Part shown: positions 28,543-37,145 of the stretch, piece after piece | Layout of the letters: each line of letters starts with the position of its first letter | How positions within the stretch are numbered: the stretch's first letter is position 1 | Assembly (NCBI GenBank): GCA_964524185.1 | Contig: CAZGCI010000002.1 | Location: forward strand, 20,455-84,454 | Source: Thiohalocapsa sp964524185 | Lineage (GTDB): Bacteria; Pseudomonadota; Gammaproteobacteria; Chromatiales; Chromatiaceae | Reading direction: 5' to 3' | DNA: 64,000 nt | The notes under the pieces: generated by a model | Told to the model about the DNA's origin: nothing | Databases searched by the model: none | What the model saw: the letters and a program-made list of their open reading frames with translations, nothing else | Position numbers and translations under genes: made by a program

Positions 28543-29625
28543 TCAGTCCTCGTTCGCCTCAAGGGGTAGATAGACGAAGAACCGTGTACTGCCGGGCCGG
28601 CTCTCGCACTCGATGAGACCCCCATGCTGGTTGATCAGCTCCTGCGCGATGGGGAGCCCGAGCCCGGTGCCCCCGGTGCGTCCCGAAACCATCGGGAAGA
28701 AGATGCGATCGAGCAGCTTCTCGGGGATGCCGGGGCCCGTATCCGCCACCTCTACCCGCAGCACGAGCCGATGCAGCTCATTGCCGAGGGTGAACTGCCG
28801 CAGCACCCGAGTGCGAAAGCTAAGCTCGCCAGCATCGCCGGCAGCCTCGGCGCCGTTGCGCGCAATGTTGAGCAAGGCCTGTATGAGGCGGTCGGAGTCG
28901 GCTCGCAGGTCCGGGATGCTCGGGTCATAGTCGCGGATAATGGCGGGTCCACCTGGATACTCGGCGCTAATCAGGCTGCGCACGTGCTCGAGCACGTGAT
29001 GAATATTGACGCTGCTCAGCTGTGGCAGCTGGTTGGGCCCCAGCATGCGGTTGAGCAGTCCCTGTAATCGATCCGCCTCGTGGATGATGATGCGCGTGTA
29101 CTCGCGCAGCTCGGGGCTTGGCAGCTCGCGCTCCAGCAGCTGCGCAGCACCGCGCAGGCCGCCGAGGGGGTTTTTGATCTCATGCGCCAGGCCGCGCAGG
29201 AGGGCCTGCGTCGCCTGATGTTGAGAGATCAGGTGCTCCTCGCGGGTAATGCGGATCTGCCGGTCCACCTGGTGCAGTTCCATCAGCAGCTCCGCGACTG
29301 AATCGAGTTGGTGCACGGGCAGCACTGTGCAGTTCACGCGAATCAGGTCGCCATCGGGACGGCATAGCTCCACCTCGCGCTCCGTAAAGGGCTGACGGGT
29401 GTCCAAGGCGTCCCGCAGCCGTGCCTCCACGGGCTCCGTCGGGCAGGACACCAGCTCCCCCGCGCGCCGGCCGAGCACGGCGTTGGCGCTGACGGCCAAG
29501 AGCAGCTCGCCCGCCGGATTGATGTAGCAGAGGTGCAGCTCGGCGTCGAACAGCAGGACGGCGGTGTTCAGATTGCCCAGGATCGAAGAGGCCAGTTGAT
29601 TGTTTCCTATGGTCTTATGCTTCAT
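28543..29625 (-). CDS. ntrB: Nitrogen sensor kinase NtrB
   Basis: 360 residues from ATG at 29623-29625, the first ATG before the PAS domain. The PAS domain (about 12-120) includes NLNTAVLLFDAELHLCYINP. The phospho-acceptor His (about 148) sits in GLAHEIKNPLGGLRGAAQLL. N and G boxes of the ATPase follow: IARNGAEAAGD, VADTGPGIPEKLLDRIF and GGTGLGLPIAQELI. No membrane helix is present, as expected for cytosolic NtrB, which phosphorylates NtrC under PII control. It is separated from glnA by 669 bp. Confidence 0.95.
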   Translation of the reverse strand: MKHKTIGNNQLASSILGNLNTAVLLFDAELHLCYINPAGELLLAVSANAVLGRRAGELVSCPTEPVEARLRDALDTRQPFTEREVELCRPDGDLIRVNCTVLPVHQLDSVAELLMELHQVDRQIRITREEHLISQHQATQALLRGLAHEIKNPLGGLRGAAQLLERELPSPELREYTRIIIHEADRLQGLLNRMLGPNQLPQLSSVNIHHVLEHVRSLISAEYPGGPAIIRDYDPSIPDLRADSDRLIQALLNIARNGAEAAGDAGELSFRTRVLRQFTLGNELHRLVLRVEVADTGPGIPEKLLDRIFFPMVSGRTGGTGLGLPIAQELINQHGGLIECESRPGSTRFFVYLPLEANED

Positions 29626-29873
29626 GTGACTGACTCGATCCACGGCCGGACACGATAGCGCCGTATGCTGCCGACACACTGCGAGGACAGGCGCCGGGCG
29701 TGATCCCCAACCGGTCGGCCACTGACGGGTCAGAGCGGACAATCGGGGCTGCGCGGATTGAGCCGAAGCAAGATTTACACCACCCACTCGGTGAGCGGAT
29801 CGCGTTCGTTGTGGCCCGGTCTAAGGGCGGAGGTTCCACGGCGCGACGGCCTATGTCGCGTGTGGTCGCACTA

Positions 29874-29898
29874 TACTAGTGCATCCGATGCACTAGTA
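29874..29898. promoter_or_regulatory. Perfect 25-nt palindrome, probable operator
   Basis: TACTAGTGCATC (29874-29885) and GATGCACTAGTA (29887-29898) are exact reverse complements around a single C at 29886. It lies about 250 bp upstream of ntrB. A TATACT box overlaps its left arm on the plus strand. The spacing does not fit NtrC (GCACC-N5-GGTGC). It looks like a dimeric regulator's site, owner unknown. Confidence 0.55.
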
Positions 29899-30260
29899 CA
29901 GCGCCAGCAAGCCGAAGCCGTAGGGGAACGGGCAATCGGGTTATCGGGTGATCGATATGGCAGCCGGGAAGGAGGGCGGGCGTTTGACTGGTAAGGGCCC
30001 AGGCGCAACCGCTGATGCCAAGCGTGCGAGTCCGCTCTTTGAGCGTTCCTTGGCATCCTGGCGAGTCAACCACTCGCTGGTGTGCTGATAAGCCGACCGC
30101 TCGTCGGTTTGCAGCATCCCGTCGCGGGGATCTAGCCACGGTCAGCAGGCAGCTGCAACTGCGGTGGAAGTCGCACCGGACGGGCGCCAACAGCGACTTA
30201 CGGTTTGGTAGGGGCGTGCGCGCCGTGATAATGGTACGGCAGCGAAGGGTGTAGAGAGGG

Positions 30261-30285
30261 CGGCCGCCGCCGGCGGCGGCGGCCG
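30261..30285 (-). terminator. GC-only hairpin after glnA
   Basis: CGGCCGCCGCC (30261-30271) and GGCGGCGGCCG (30275-30285) form a perfect 11-bp stem with a 3-base loop, 9 bp beyond the glnA stop codon. No U-tract follows, so it may act as an attenuator or 3'-end stabiliser and not as a full terminator. Confidence 0.5.
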
Positions 30286-30294
30286 GCGAGGCCG

Positions 30295-31701
30295 TTAGAG
30301 GCTGTAGTACATGTCGAATTCGACCGGATGCGTGGTCATACGGATGCGGGTAACGTCGCCCATCTTCAGCGCAATGTAGCCGTCGATGACGTCGTCGGTG
30401 AAGACGCCGCCAGCGGTGAGGAACTCACGGTCCCCGTCCAGGGCGTCCAGAGCCTGATCCAGGGAGTAGCAGACCTGCGGGATGGACTTTTCCTCTTCCG
30501 GCGGGAGATCGTACAGATCCTTGTCCATCGCGTCGCCGGGGTGGATCTTGTTTTGGATGCCATCGAGGCCGGCCATCAGCATGGCTGCGAAGGACAGGTA
30601 GGGGTTGCCGGTGCTGTCCGGGAAGCGCACCTCGATGCGTCGACCCTTGGGGTTCGCATCGTGCGGAATACGAATAGACGCCGATCGGTTATTGGCCGAA
30701 TACGCCAACATCACTGGCGCTTCGAAGCCCGGCACCAAGCGCTTGTAGGAGTTGGTGGAGGCGTTGGTGAAGGCGTTCAGCGCCCGCGCGTGCTTGATGA
30801 TGCCGCCGACGTAATAGAGTGCGGTCTCTGACAGACCCGCGTACTTGTCCCCGGCGAAGATGTTCGTCCCGTCTTTGGACAACGACTGGTGCACATGCAT
30901 GCCGGTGCCGTTGTCGCCCACCAGTGGCTTGGGCATGAAGGTAGCGGTCTTGCCGTAGGCGTGCGCGACGTTCTGGATCACGTACTTGGTGATCTGGTTC
31001 ATGTCCGCGCGGCGCACCAGCGGTCCGAAGCGGGTGCCGATCTCGCACTGACCGGCGGTCGCCACCTCGTGATGGTGTACCTCGACCGGGACGCCCATTT
31101 CTTCCAGCGCCAAGCACATGGCGGCGCGCAGATCGTTCAGCGAGTCCACCGGCGGAACCGGGAAGTAACCGCCTTTGACGCTGGGACGGTGGCCCATGTT
31201 GCCGTCCTCGAAGACCCGCTCGGAGTTCCACTGCGCCTCGTGGGAGTCCACCTTATAGAACGACCCGCTCATGCTGGAACCCCAGCGGACGTCGTCGAAG
31301 ACGAAAAACTCGGGCTCGGGGCCGAAGAAGGCGGTATCGGCGATGCCGGTGGACGTAACGTAGGCCTCGGCGCGCTTCGCAACGGAGCGTGGATCGCGCT
31401 CATAGCCCTGCATGGTTGCAGGCTCCAGGATGTCGCAGCGCACGATCAGCGTATTTTCATCGGCGAAGGGATCCATCACGGCGGTGTCGGCTTCGGGCAT
31501 CAGAACCATGTCAGACGCCTCAATGCCCTTCCAGCCGGCGATGGACGAGCCGTCGAACATCTTGCCGTCCTGGAACAGGGCTTCGTTGACCACGCTGGCG
31601 GGGAGGGACACGTGCTGCTCCTTGCCGCGCGTATCGGTGAAGCGCAGGTCGACGAACTTCACGTCCTCGCTCTTGATGGTGTCCATAATCTTCGATGACA
31701 T
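30295..31701 (-). CDS. glnA: Glutamine synthetase type I (GSI-beta)
   Basis: 468 residues, the standard GSI length. Condenses glutamate and ammonia to glutamine with ATP. Landmarks are FDGSSIAGWKGIEASDM, the metal and ammonia region FFGPEPEFFVFD, the NGTGMHVHQS loop, the glutamate-binding NRSASIRIP and the adenylylation Tyr in DKDLYDLPPEE (about 398), so activity should be under GlnE control. GGAG lies 8 bp before the ATG. Upstream there is a sigma-54 promoter and an NtrC site, and ntrB-ntrC lie downstream on the same strand. Confidence 0.97.
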   Translation of the reverse strand: MSSKIMDTIKSEDVKFVDLRFTDTRGKEQHVSLPASVVNEALFQDGKMFDGSSIAGWKGIEASDMVLMPEADTAVMDPFADENTLIVRCDILEPATMQGYERDPRSVAKRAEAYVTSTGIADTAFFGPEPEFFVFDDVRWGSSMSGSFYKVDSHEAQWNSERVFEDGNMGHRPSVKGGYFPVPPVDSLNDLRAAMCLALEEMGVPVEVHHHEVATAGQCEIGTRFGPLVRRADMNQITKYVIQNVAHAYGKTATFMPKPLVGDNGTGMHVHQSLSKDGTNIFAGDKYAGLSETALYYVGGIIKHARALNAFTNASTNSYKRLVPGFEAPVMLAYSANNRSASIRIPHDANPKGRRIEVRFPDSTGNPYLSFAAMLMAGLDGIQNKIHPGDAMDKDLYDLPPEEEKSIPQVCYSLDQALDALDGDREFLTAGGVFTDDVIDGYIALKMGDVTRIRMTTHPVEFDMYYSL

Positions 31702-31848
31702 ACTTCGGTCTCCCGTCTTTGCAATTGGGGATGGATGTTGAGCCGATTCGCGGGGCTCGGTTCGGGCAACCGCCCGTTACGGCCGAGCCCGCTGCGTCCC
31801 GAGTAGAGATCTTGGTCGCGTTTCACCGCCGTCTCAGCGACATCGAAA

Positions 31849-31864
31849 GGCAGTTTCCGTGCCA
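31849..31864 (-). promoter_or_regulatory. Sigma-54 (-24/-12) promoter of glnA
   Basis: On the minus strand TGGCAC at 31864-31859 (-24) is followed at the right spacing by TGC (-12) near 31850; only the T before it and the final W deviate from TGGCACG-N4-TTGCW. It predicts a transcript start about 135 bp before the glnA ATG. Confidence 0.72.
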
Positions 31865-31949
31865 GAAGTGCCGCCGACGCGCGGCGCATCCCGCGCTGCG
31901 GTGCGGGCAAGACCTCGTCGCTCCGCGGTTGTGCGCCGATGGCGGACGC

Positions 31950-31964
31950 GCACCCTATGGGTGA
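31950..31964. promoter_or_regulatory. NtrC binding site upstream of glnA
   Basis: GCACC-CTATG-GGTGA matches GCACC-N5-GGTGC at nine of ten positions. Its centre is about 120 bp upstream of the predicted sigma-54 start site, the classical enhancer position. Weaker half sites (GGTGC near 31979, GCACC near 32041) are nearby. Confidence 0.65.
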
Positions 31965-32064
31965 ATCCGATCGAACTGGTGCGCGACCGCACAGATCAAC
32001 CCGCGGTCGGCGCCCAACGCTAACCGAGGCGATTGCTCGCGCACCAAAGTAAAGCGACGCCCCG

Positions 32065-33261
32065 TCAACCAGCACCGTTGCGGTGCGCAACGGCGCGATA
32101 GAGGCGGACACCCCCGAACGTCGGGTCACCGGCGATGGCAGATCGGGCCCGCTGGACTAGCTCTGCGAGGGCCTCAGGCCGGTGTTTGCCGCTGGCGGGG
32201 AGGAGCACCTCCACTTGAATTTGGCCGTCCAGATAGTGGAGCAGCACGCGCTCTGGGTGCGCCAGCTCGGGTAGGTTGGCCCAGTGTGCCGCCAGCCGCG
32301 CCAGCGCCTCGCGCCGGCTCGGGAGACCCATGGTCGGTGGGGCGATATCGTCGTCTTCTGGATCGATATGGACGGTAACATCTTCGATCTCATCGACGCG
32401 GTTCTTAAGCTCCTGCTCCACCTTCACGCTGATCAGATGCCCTTCTGAAACGCTGATGTAGGGATCGACGAGCACATGCACGTCCGTGGAAATCGTGCCG
32501 CCCAGGGAGCGCGTACGCAGCATATGCAAGTCACGCACGCCGCCGACCTTGAGGATGGTCTCGCGCACCGCGGCGAGGCGTTCGGGCTCTAGGCCAGTGT
32601 CCACCAGCTCGCGCACGGCCTCGAAGCCCAGCTCCCAGGCGATGCGAACGATCATGACGGCGACGATGAAGGCTGCGACTGCATCCAAGTAGGGCAGGCC
32701 GGCCAGGGTGCCGCCGATGCCGACCAGGACGACGACGGATGAAATCGCATCGCTGCGGTGGTGCCAGGCATTGGCCCGCAACATGTCGGAGCGGATCCGG
32801 CGCGCGTACGCCAGGGTGAACCAATAGAGCCATTCTTTGACGAGGATAGAGGCCAGCGCGGCGTACAGGGTGATCCAGCTCGGCGTCAGCAGCGCCTCCG
32901 GTGAGAAGAGTCGCTGCGCCGCGTCCCAGCCGAGTCCCATCGCGACCCCCAGGAGGATGAGCGCCAACGCGAGCGTCGCCATGGTCTCGTAGCGGCCGTG
33001 ACCGTACGGATGCTCGTCATCCGGCGCGCGACTCGACTGCCGCCCGGCCAGCCAGACCAAAAGATCGGAGGCGAGGTCCGAGAGGGAATGGATGCCGTCG
33101 GCGACCAGCGCTTGGGAGTGTCCCACAACCCCAACAACGATCTTCACAGCGGAAAGCAGCAGATTGGCCACCGCGCCCACCAGGGCGGTGCGCGCGATCA
33201 CTTTCTGGCGTTGGTGCAGGCGCTGGTTGTCCGGGCTGACCGGGGCGGTGGCTAATCCCAC
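32065..33261 (-). CDS. Cation diffusion facilitator (CDF) family metal efflux protein
   Basis: 398 residues from GTG at 33259-33261, with AGGAG 7 bp upstream. Six membrane helices lie in the first 220 residues. Metal-binding motifs are ADGIHSLSDLASD in helix 2 and NAWHHRSDAISS in helix 5, i.e. HxxxD in both, as in ZitB/FieF/MamM-type exporters. A His-rich DDEHPYGHGRYE loop joins helices 2 and 3. The C-terminal cytoplasmic domain (about 225-310, VHVLVDPYISVSEGHLI) is the usual dimerising fold. An additional acidic 85-residue tail follows. It probably exports Zn, Fe or Mn; the metal cannot be read off. It is divergent from glyQ. Confidence 0.9.
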   Translation of the reverse strand: MGLATAPVSPDNQRLHQRQKVIARTALVGAVANLLLSAVKIVVGVVGHSQALVADGIHSLSDLASDLLVWLAGRQSSRAPDDEHPYGHGRYETMATLALALILLGVAMGLGWDAAQRLFSPEALLTPSWITLYAALASILVKEWLYWFTLAYARRIRSDMLRANAWHHRSDAISSVVVLVGIGGTLAGLPYLDAVAAFIVAVMIVRIAWELGFEAVRELVDTGLEPERLAAVRETILKVGGVRDLHMLRTRSLGGTISTDVHVLVDPYISVSEGHLISVKVEQELKNRVDEIEDVTVHIDPEDDDIAPPTMGLPSRREALARLAAHWANLPELAHPERVLLHYLDGQIQVEVLLPASGKHRPEALAELVQRARSAIAGDPTFGGVRLYRAVAHRNGAG

Positions 33262-33438
33262 AAGTCGCTCTCCTAGTGACGGCTGACTCCGCCGCCGGCT
33301 GGCAGCGTCTGAAAAAAAGCGGCGCCGGCAATGGGCGCTTCCGCCAGCGGCACGGGCCCGTTCCAGCCGCAGCTATGGTCCGAGTGCGGCGGTTGTCGCT
33401 AGAATGCTGGGTTCTCATCACCGCGTCGGACCAACCGC

Positions 33439-34365
33439 GTGACTGCACACCCCCCCGCCCCCGCGAGCTTCCAAGAGCTCATTTTCCGCCTACAGACGTT
33501 TTGGGCCGAGCGCGGCTGTATCGTGCTCCAGCCCTATGATATGGAGGTCGGCGCCGGAACCTTCCATCCCGCGACCTTCCTCCGGGCGATCGGCCCGGAG
33601 CCGTGGAATGCGGCATACGTGCAGCCCTCACGACGGCCCTCCGACGGCCGTTATGGCGAGAATCCCAATCGCCTACAACACTATTATCAGTACCAGGTGC
33701 TGCTGAAGCCGTCGCCGTCCGATATTCAGGAGCACTATCTGGACTCGCTGAGGATGCTCGGCATCGACCCGTTGGTGCACGACATCCGTTTTGTCGAGGA
33801 CAACTGGGAGTCCCCCACTCTGGGTGCTTGGGGGCTCGGTTGGGAGGTCTGGCTGAACGGAATGGAGGTCACCCAGTTCACGTATTTTCAGCAGGTGGGC
33901 GGCCTCGAGTGCCGGCCTGTCAGCGGAGAAATCACCTACGGGCTGGAGCGCATCGCCATGTATCTCCAAGGCGTAGAGAGCGTATTCCACCTGAAATGGG
34001 CCAACACGCCACAAGGCCCGGTAACCTATGGCGACGTGTTCCTGCAGAACGAGCGTGAGCAGTCTGCCTACAATTTCGAGCACGCCGACGTGGAAGCGCT
34101 CTTGCAGGCCTTCGACGTCGCCGAGCGTGGAAGCAAGCACCTCATTGAGCAAGCGTTGCCGCTGCCGGCCTACGAGCAGGTCTTGAAGGCCTCTCACCTC
34201 TTCAACCTATTGGATGCCCGCGGTGCGTTATCGGTGACGGAACGCCAACGCTTTATTCTGCGTGTACGCACACTCGCGCGCGCCGTCGCAGAAGCCTACT
34301 ACGCGAGCCGCGAGACACTGGGCTTCCCGATGCTTACCACTCAATCGCAGGGCGCCGTGACATGA
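33439..34365 (+). CDS. glyQ: Glycyl-tRNA synthetase alpha subunit
   Basis: 308 residues from GTG at 33439-33441. It has the class II catalytic fold of bacterial alpha2beta2 glycyl-tRNA synthetase: YDMEVGAGTFHPATFLRAIG, EPWNAAYVQPSRRPSDGRYG, FVEDNWESPTLGAWGLGWEV and GLERIAMYLQGV (motif 3 with the catalytic Arg). The final GAVT-stop overlaps the glyS start by 4 bp. The pair glyQ-glyS next to gmhB and gyrB is the order found in pseudomonads. Confidence 0.97.
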   Translation: MTAHPPAPASFQELIFRLQTFWAERGCIVLQPYDMEVGAGTFHPATFLRAIGPEPWNAAYVQPSRRPSDGRYGENPNRLQHYYQYQVLLKPSPSDIQEHYLDSLRMLGIDPLVHDIRFVEDNWESPTLGAWGLGWEVWLNGMEVTQFTYFQQVGGLECRPVSGEITYGLERIAMYLQGVESVFHLKWANTPQGPVTYGDVFLQNEREQSAYNFEHADVEALLQAFDVAERGSKHLIEQALPLPAYEQVLKASHLFNLLDARGALSVTERQRFILRVRTLARAVAEAYYASRETLGFPMLTTQSQGAVT

Positions 34366-36458
34366 ATACCGAGGAAGTTGCGCGGGATTTTCTGGTGGAG
34401 ATCGGCACCGAGGAGTTGCCGCCCACGGCCCTGTCGCGCCTGTCAACCGCGTTTAGCGAACAGTTTGCTGTGCAGCTTGCAGCGCACGCGCTGACACACG
34501 GTGCTGTGGAGCAACTGGCGACACCCCGGCGGCTCGCGCTCTTGGTGCGTCACCTCGCCACGCGGCAGCCGGACCGCGAGAGCATTCGGCGCGGGCCGGC
34601 GGTGAAGGCTGCCTTCGGCGCGGATGGCGAGCCCACGAAGGCCGCTGCGGGCTTCGCCCGCTTCTGTGGTGTGGCGGTCGCTGCGTTGGAGCGTGAGGAG
34701 ACCGACGCCGGCAGTTGGCTCGTCCACCGCAGCCTTCACGAGGGGCAGGCCACTGCGACGCTGCTGCCTGAGCTGGTGAACGCAGCCCTTGGGCAGCTAC
34801 CCATTCCCAAGCGCATGCGCTGGGGCGACGGTGATGTGACCTTCGTGCGCCCGGTGCAGTGGATCTGCATGCGCTTCGGCGAGGCGCCGATCGCAGGCAC
34901 GGTCCTGGGCATGCCCATCGGTACGGAGACACGCGGCCATCGCTTCCACCATCCGGGCGCTATCCCCATCGCCCGGCCCGATGATTATGTGCCGGCGTTG
35001 CGCGGCGCCTATGTCGAGCCCGATCTTGACACGCGTCGCAACGCCATTCGGGCACAGGTGATGGCGCTTGCGGCCAGCGTCGGCGGTGAGGCGAGTATTC
35101 CCGACGACCTATTGGACGAGGTCACGGCGCTTTGTGAATGGCCAGTTGCGTTGCTCGGGCACTTCGACGAGGCCTTTCTCGAGGTGCCGGCGGAGGCACT
35201 GATCGAGACCATGCAGCACCATCAGAAATATTTCGCCGTGCGCGGGAGTGACGGGAAACTCTTGCCGCATTTCATCACCGTCAGCAACATTGAGAGCCGC
35301 GCACCAGACGTCGTGCGCGCCGGTAATGAGCGGGTGATTCGCCCGCGCTTCAGCGACGCACGTTTCTTCTGGGAGCAGGACCTGCGCACACCGCTCGCGG
35401 ACCGTCAGCCGGCACTCGAGCGTGTCGTGTTCCAGCATCGGCTCGGCAGCGTGGCCGATAAGTCGCGGCGCGTGGCAAGATCTTGCCGTGCCATCGCGCA
35501 GCGCCTCGGCCACGACCCGGTGCTCGCCGAGCGCGCAGCCCTGCTCGCCAAATGCGATCTGGTGTCTGCCATGGTGGGCGAGTTCGCCAGTCTTCAGGGC
35601 ATCATGGGCCGCCACTACGCCGCCCGCAGCGGGGAGGACCCCTGCGTTGTGGCTGCCATGGAGGAGCAATACCTGCCGCGCTACGCCGGGGATCACCTGC
35701 CAGGCTCTCCGTGCGGGCGCGTGCTAGCGTTGGCGGACAAGTTGGATACTTTGGTAGGGATCTTCGCGATCGGCGAGCGACCAACGGGCGTTAAAGACCC
35801 CTACGGTTTGCGCCGCGCCGCCATCGGGGTCCTGCGCATTCTCATTGAGACGCCGCTCGCCCTCGATCTGCGGCGCTTGTTGAAGGATGCAGCAGCGGCC
35901 TTCCCCGATTCCATCGCCGCAGCGTCAGCCGTCGATGAGACCTACGCTTATGTAATGGAACGGCTGCCTGGCTACTACGCTGACCAGGGCATCGAGGGGG
36001 ATGCTATCGAGGCGGTGATGGCTGTCGACGTCTCCACCCCGAGCGACATCGATCGGCGTGTGCGAGCCGTCTCCGCGTTCTCTCGGTTGGATGCGGCGAG
36101 CGCCTTGGCTGCAGCCAACAAACGCATCGCCAACATCCTGCGCAAGTCCGGGGTGGATACAGGCGGCATGCAACTCAACGAAGGACTGCTCGCCGAAGCG
36201 GCGGAGCAGCGGCTGGCGGCGGCTGTGGCCGAGCTTGACCGGCGCGTTGCACCGATGCTCGAGACCGGAGACTATACGGAAGCGCTGAGCGCCCTTGCGG
36301 CGCTGCGCCCGGCTGTCGACGGCTTTTTCGAAAAGGTCATGGTCATGGTCGACGACCCCGCATTGCAGGCGAACCGGCTGGCGCTGATGGATCGTGTCTT
36401 GACGCTGTTTAGGAGCATTGCGGATATAAGCCGTTTACGCGTGGCAGAACAGGCTTAG
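34362..36458 (+). CDS. glyS: Glycyl-tRNA synthetase beta subunit
   Basis: 698 residues. The beta subunit binds tRNA and is needed for charging. Typical segments are DFLVEIGTEELPPTALSRL at the N-terminus, RMRWGDGDVTFVRPVQWI, QHHQKYFAVRGSDGKLLPHFI, NERVIRPRFSDARFFWEQDL and DPYGLRRAAIGVLRIL. An HD-like domain and an anticodon-binding DALR domain (about 590-690) form the C-terminus. ATGA overlap with glyQ indicates coupled translation. Confidence 0.97.
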   Translation: MNTEEVARDFLVEIGTEELPPTALSRLSTAFSEQFAVQLAAHALTHGAVEQLATPRRLALLVRHLATRQPDRESIRRGPAVKAAFGADGEPTKAAAGFARFCGVAVAALEREETDAGSWLVHRSLHEGQATATLLPELVNAALGQLPIPKRMRWGDGDVTFVRPVQWICMRFGEAPIAGTVLGMPIGTETRGHRFHHPGAIPIARPDDYVPALRGAYVEPDLDTRRNAIRAQVMALAASVGGEASIPDDLLDEVTALCEWPVALLGHFDEAFLEVPAEALIETMQHHQKYFAVRGSDGKLLPHFITVSNIESRAPDVVRAGNERVIRPRFSDARFFWEQDLRTPLADRQPALERVVFQHRLGSVADKSRRVARSCRAIAQRLGHDPVLAERAALLAKCDLVSAMVGEFASLQGIMGRHYAARSGEDPCVVAAMEEQYLPRYAGDHLPGSPCGRVLALADKLDTLVGIFAIGERPTGVKDPYGLRRAAIGVLRILIETPLALDLRRLLKDAAAAFPDSIAAASAVDETYAYVMERLPGYYADQGIEGDAIEAVMAVDVSTPSDIDRRVRAVSAFSRLDAASALAAANKRIANILRKSGVDTGGMQLNEGLLAEAAEQRLAAAVAELDRRVAPMLETGDYTEALSALAALRPAVDGFFEKVMVMVDDPALQANRLALMDRVLTLFRSIADISRLRVAEQA

Positions 36459-36548
36459 CAGCATGGGCCCGGCTTGGTGGACATTCCTTACCCCTGTTGG
36501 TGCCGGGCCGACGCCCGGCCGAGGGTGCCGCCGCAACGGGCTCCACAG

Positions 36549-37088
36549 ATGAAGTTGGTGATTCTAGACCGGGACGGGGTCATCAACGCGGATTCGCCCG
36601 ACTATATCCGGTCGCCGGACGCAATGCAGCCCATCCCAGGGAGCCTGGAGGCCATCGCACGCTTTACCCAGGCCGGACTCCAGGTCGCTATCGCGACGAA
36701 TCAATCGGGGCTCGCGCGCGGTTTTTTCGATGTCGATACCCTGAACCGGATGCATGCTCTGCTGTGCAGCCGGGCGGCCGCAATCGGTGGGCGTATCGAC
36801 CTCATCGCCTTCTGCCCGCACGGCCCTGACGATCACTGCAGATGCCGTAAGCCGGAGCCCGGCTTGCTCACAAGCCTGGCGCGACGGTTGTCAATCTCGC
36901 TGACAGATACGCCGGTCATTGGCGATTCCTTGCGTGACCTTCAGGCCGCGCAACGTGCAGGCGCCCGTCCGATACTCGTGCGAACGGGCAAGGGCGCGGC
37001 CACAGCTGCCCGCTTGCCTGCAGGGTTGGCCGACGTGCCGGTATTCGATGATTTGCAGGCCGCTGCAGATCGATTGCTGAGCCGTTGA
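36549..37088 (+). CDS. gmhB: D-glycero-beta-D-manno-heptose 1,7-bisphosphate 7-phosphatase GmhB
   Basis: 179 residues from ATG at 36549-36551 (MKLVILDRDGVIN); a longer frame upstream is not conserved. HAD phosphatase of the LPS ADP-heptose pathway. Asp nucleophile and acid are in LDRDGVIN (residues 7 and 9), IATNQSGLARG is motif II, and CPHGPDDHCRCRKPEPGLL is the zinc finger plus motif III Lys. VIGDSLRDLQAAQRAGA is motif IV. It lies 90 bp after glyS; the plsC-like acyltransferase that usually follows in pseudomonads is absent. Confidence 0.93.
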   Translation: MKLVILDRDGVINADSPDYIRSPDAMQPIPGSLEAIARFTQAGLQVAIATNQSGLARGFFDVDTLNRMHALLCSRAAAIGGRIDLIAFCPHGPDDHCRCRKPEPGLLTSLARRLSISLTDTPVIGDSLRDLQAAQRAGARPILVRTGKGAATAARLPAGLADVPVFDDLQAAADRLLSR

Positions 37089-37109
37089 GCCGCGACCCGG
37101 GTGCGCGGC
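37089..37109. terminator. Short hairpin between converging gmhB and gyrB
   Basis: GCCGCG (37089-37094) pairs with CGCGGC (37104-37109), with an additional CCCGGG core inside. It starts directly after the gmhB stop, 36 bp from the converging gyrB end. There is no T-tract, so terminator function is tentative. Confidence 0.35.
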
Positions 37110-37145
37110 AGCGAGGTGCTCGGCGGCCGCCTAGCCTGCAGCGGA

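Larger units (their letters stand above)
29626..30294. other. Gene-free stretch between glnA and ntrB
   Basis: 669 bp with no convincing gene. It carries a GC-rich hairpin just behind glnA (30261-30285) and a perfect 25-nt palindrome (29874-29898). No clear sigma-54 or NtrC site was found here, so ntrBC may have its own weak promoter or depend on read-through from glnA. Confidence 0.6.

Noticed and set aside
29626..30294. Searched for NtrC and sigma-54 sites before ntrB
   Set aside because: No GCACC-N5-GGTGC or TGGCAC-N5-TTGC pair of reasonable quality was found.
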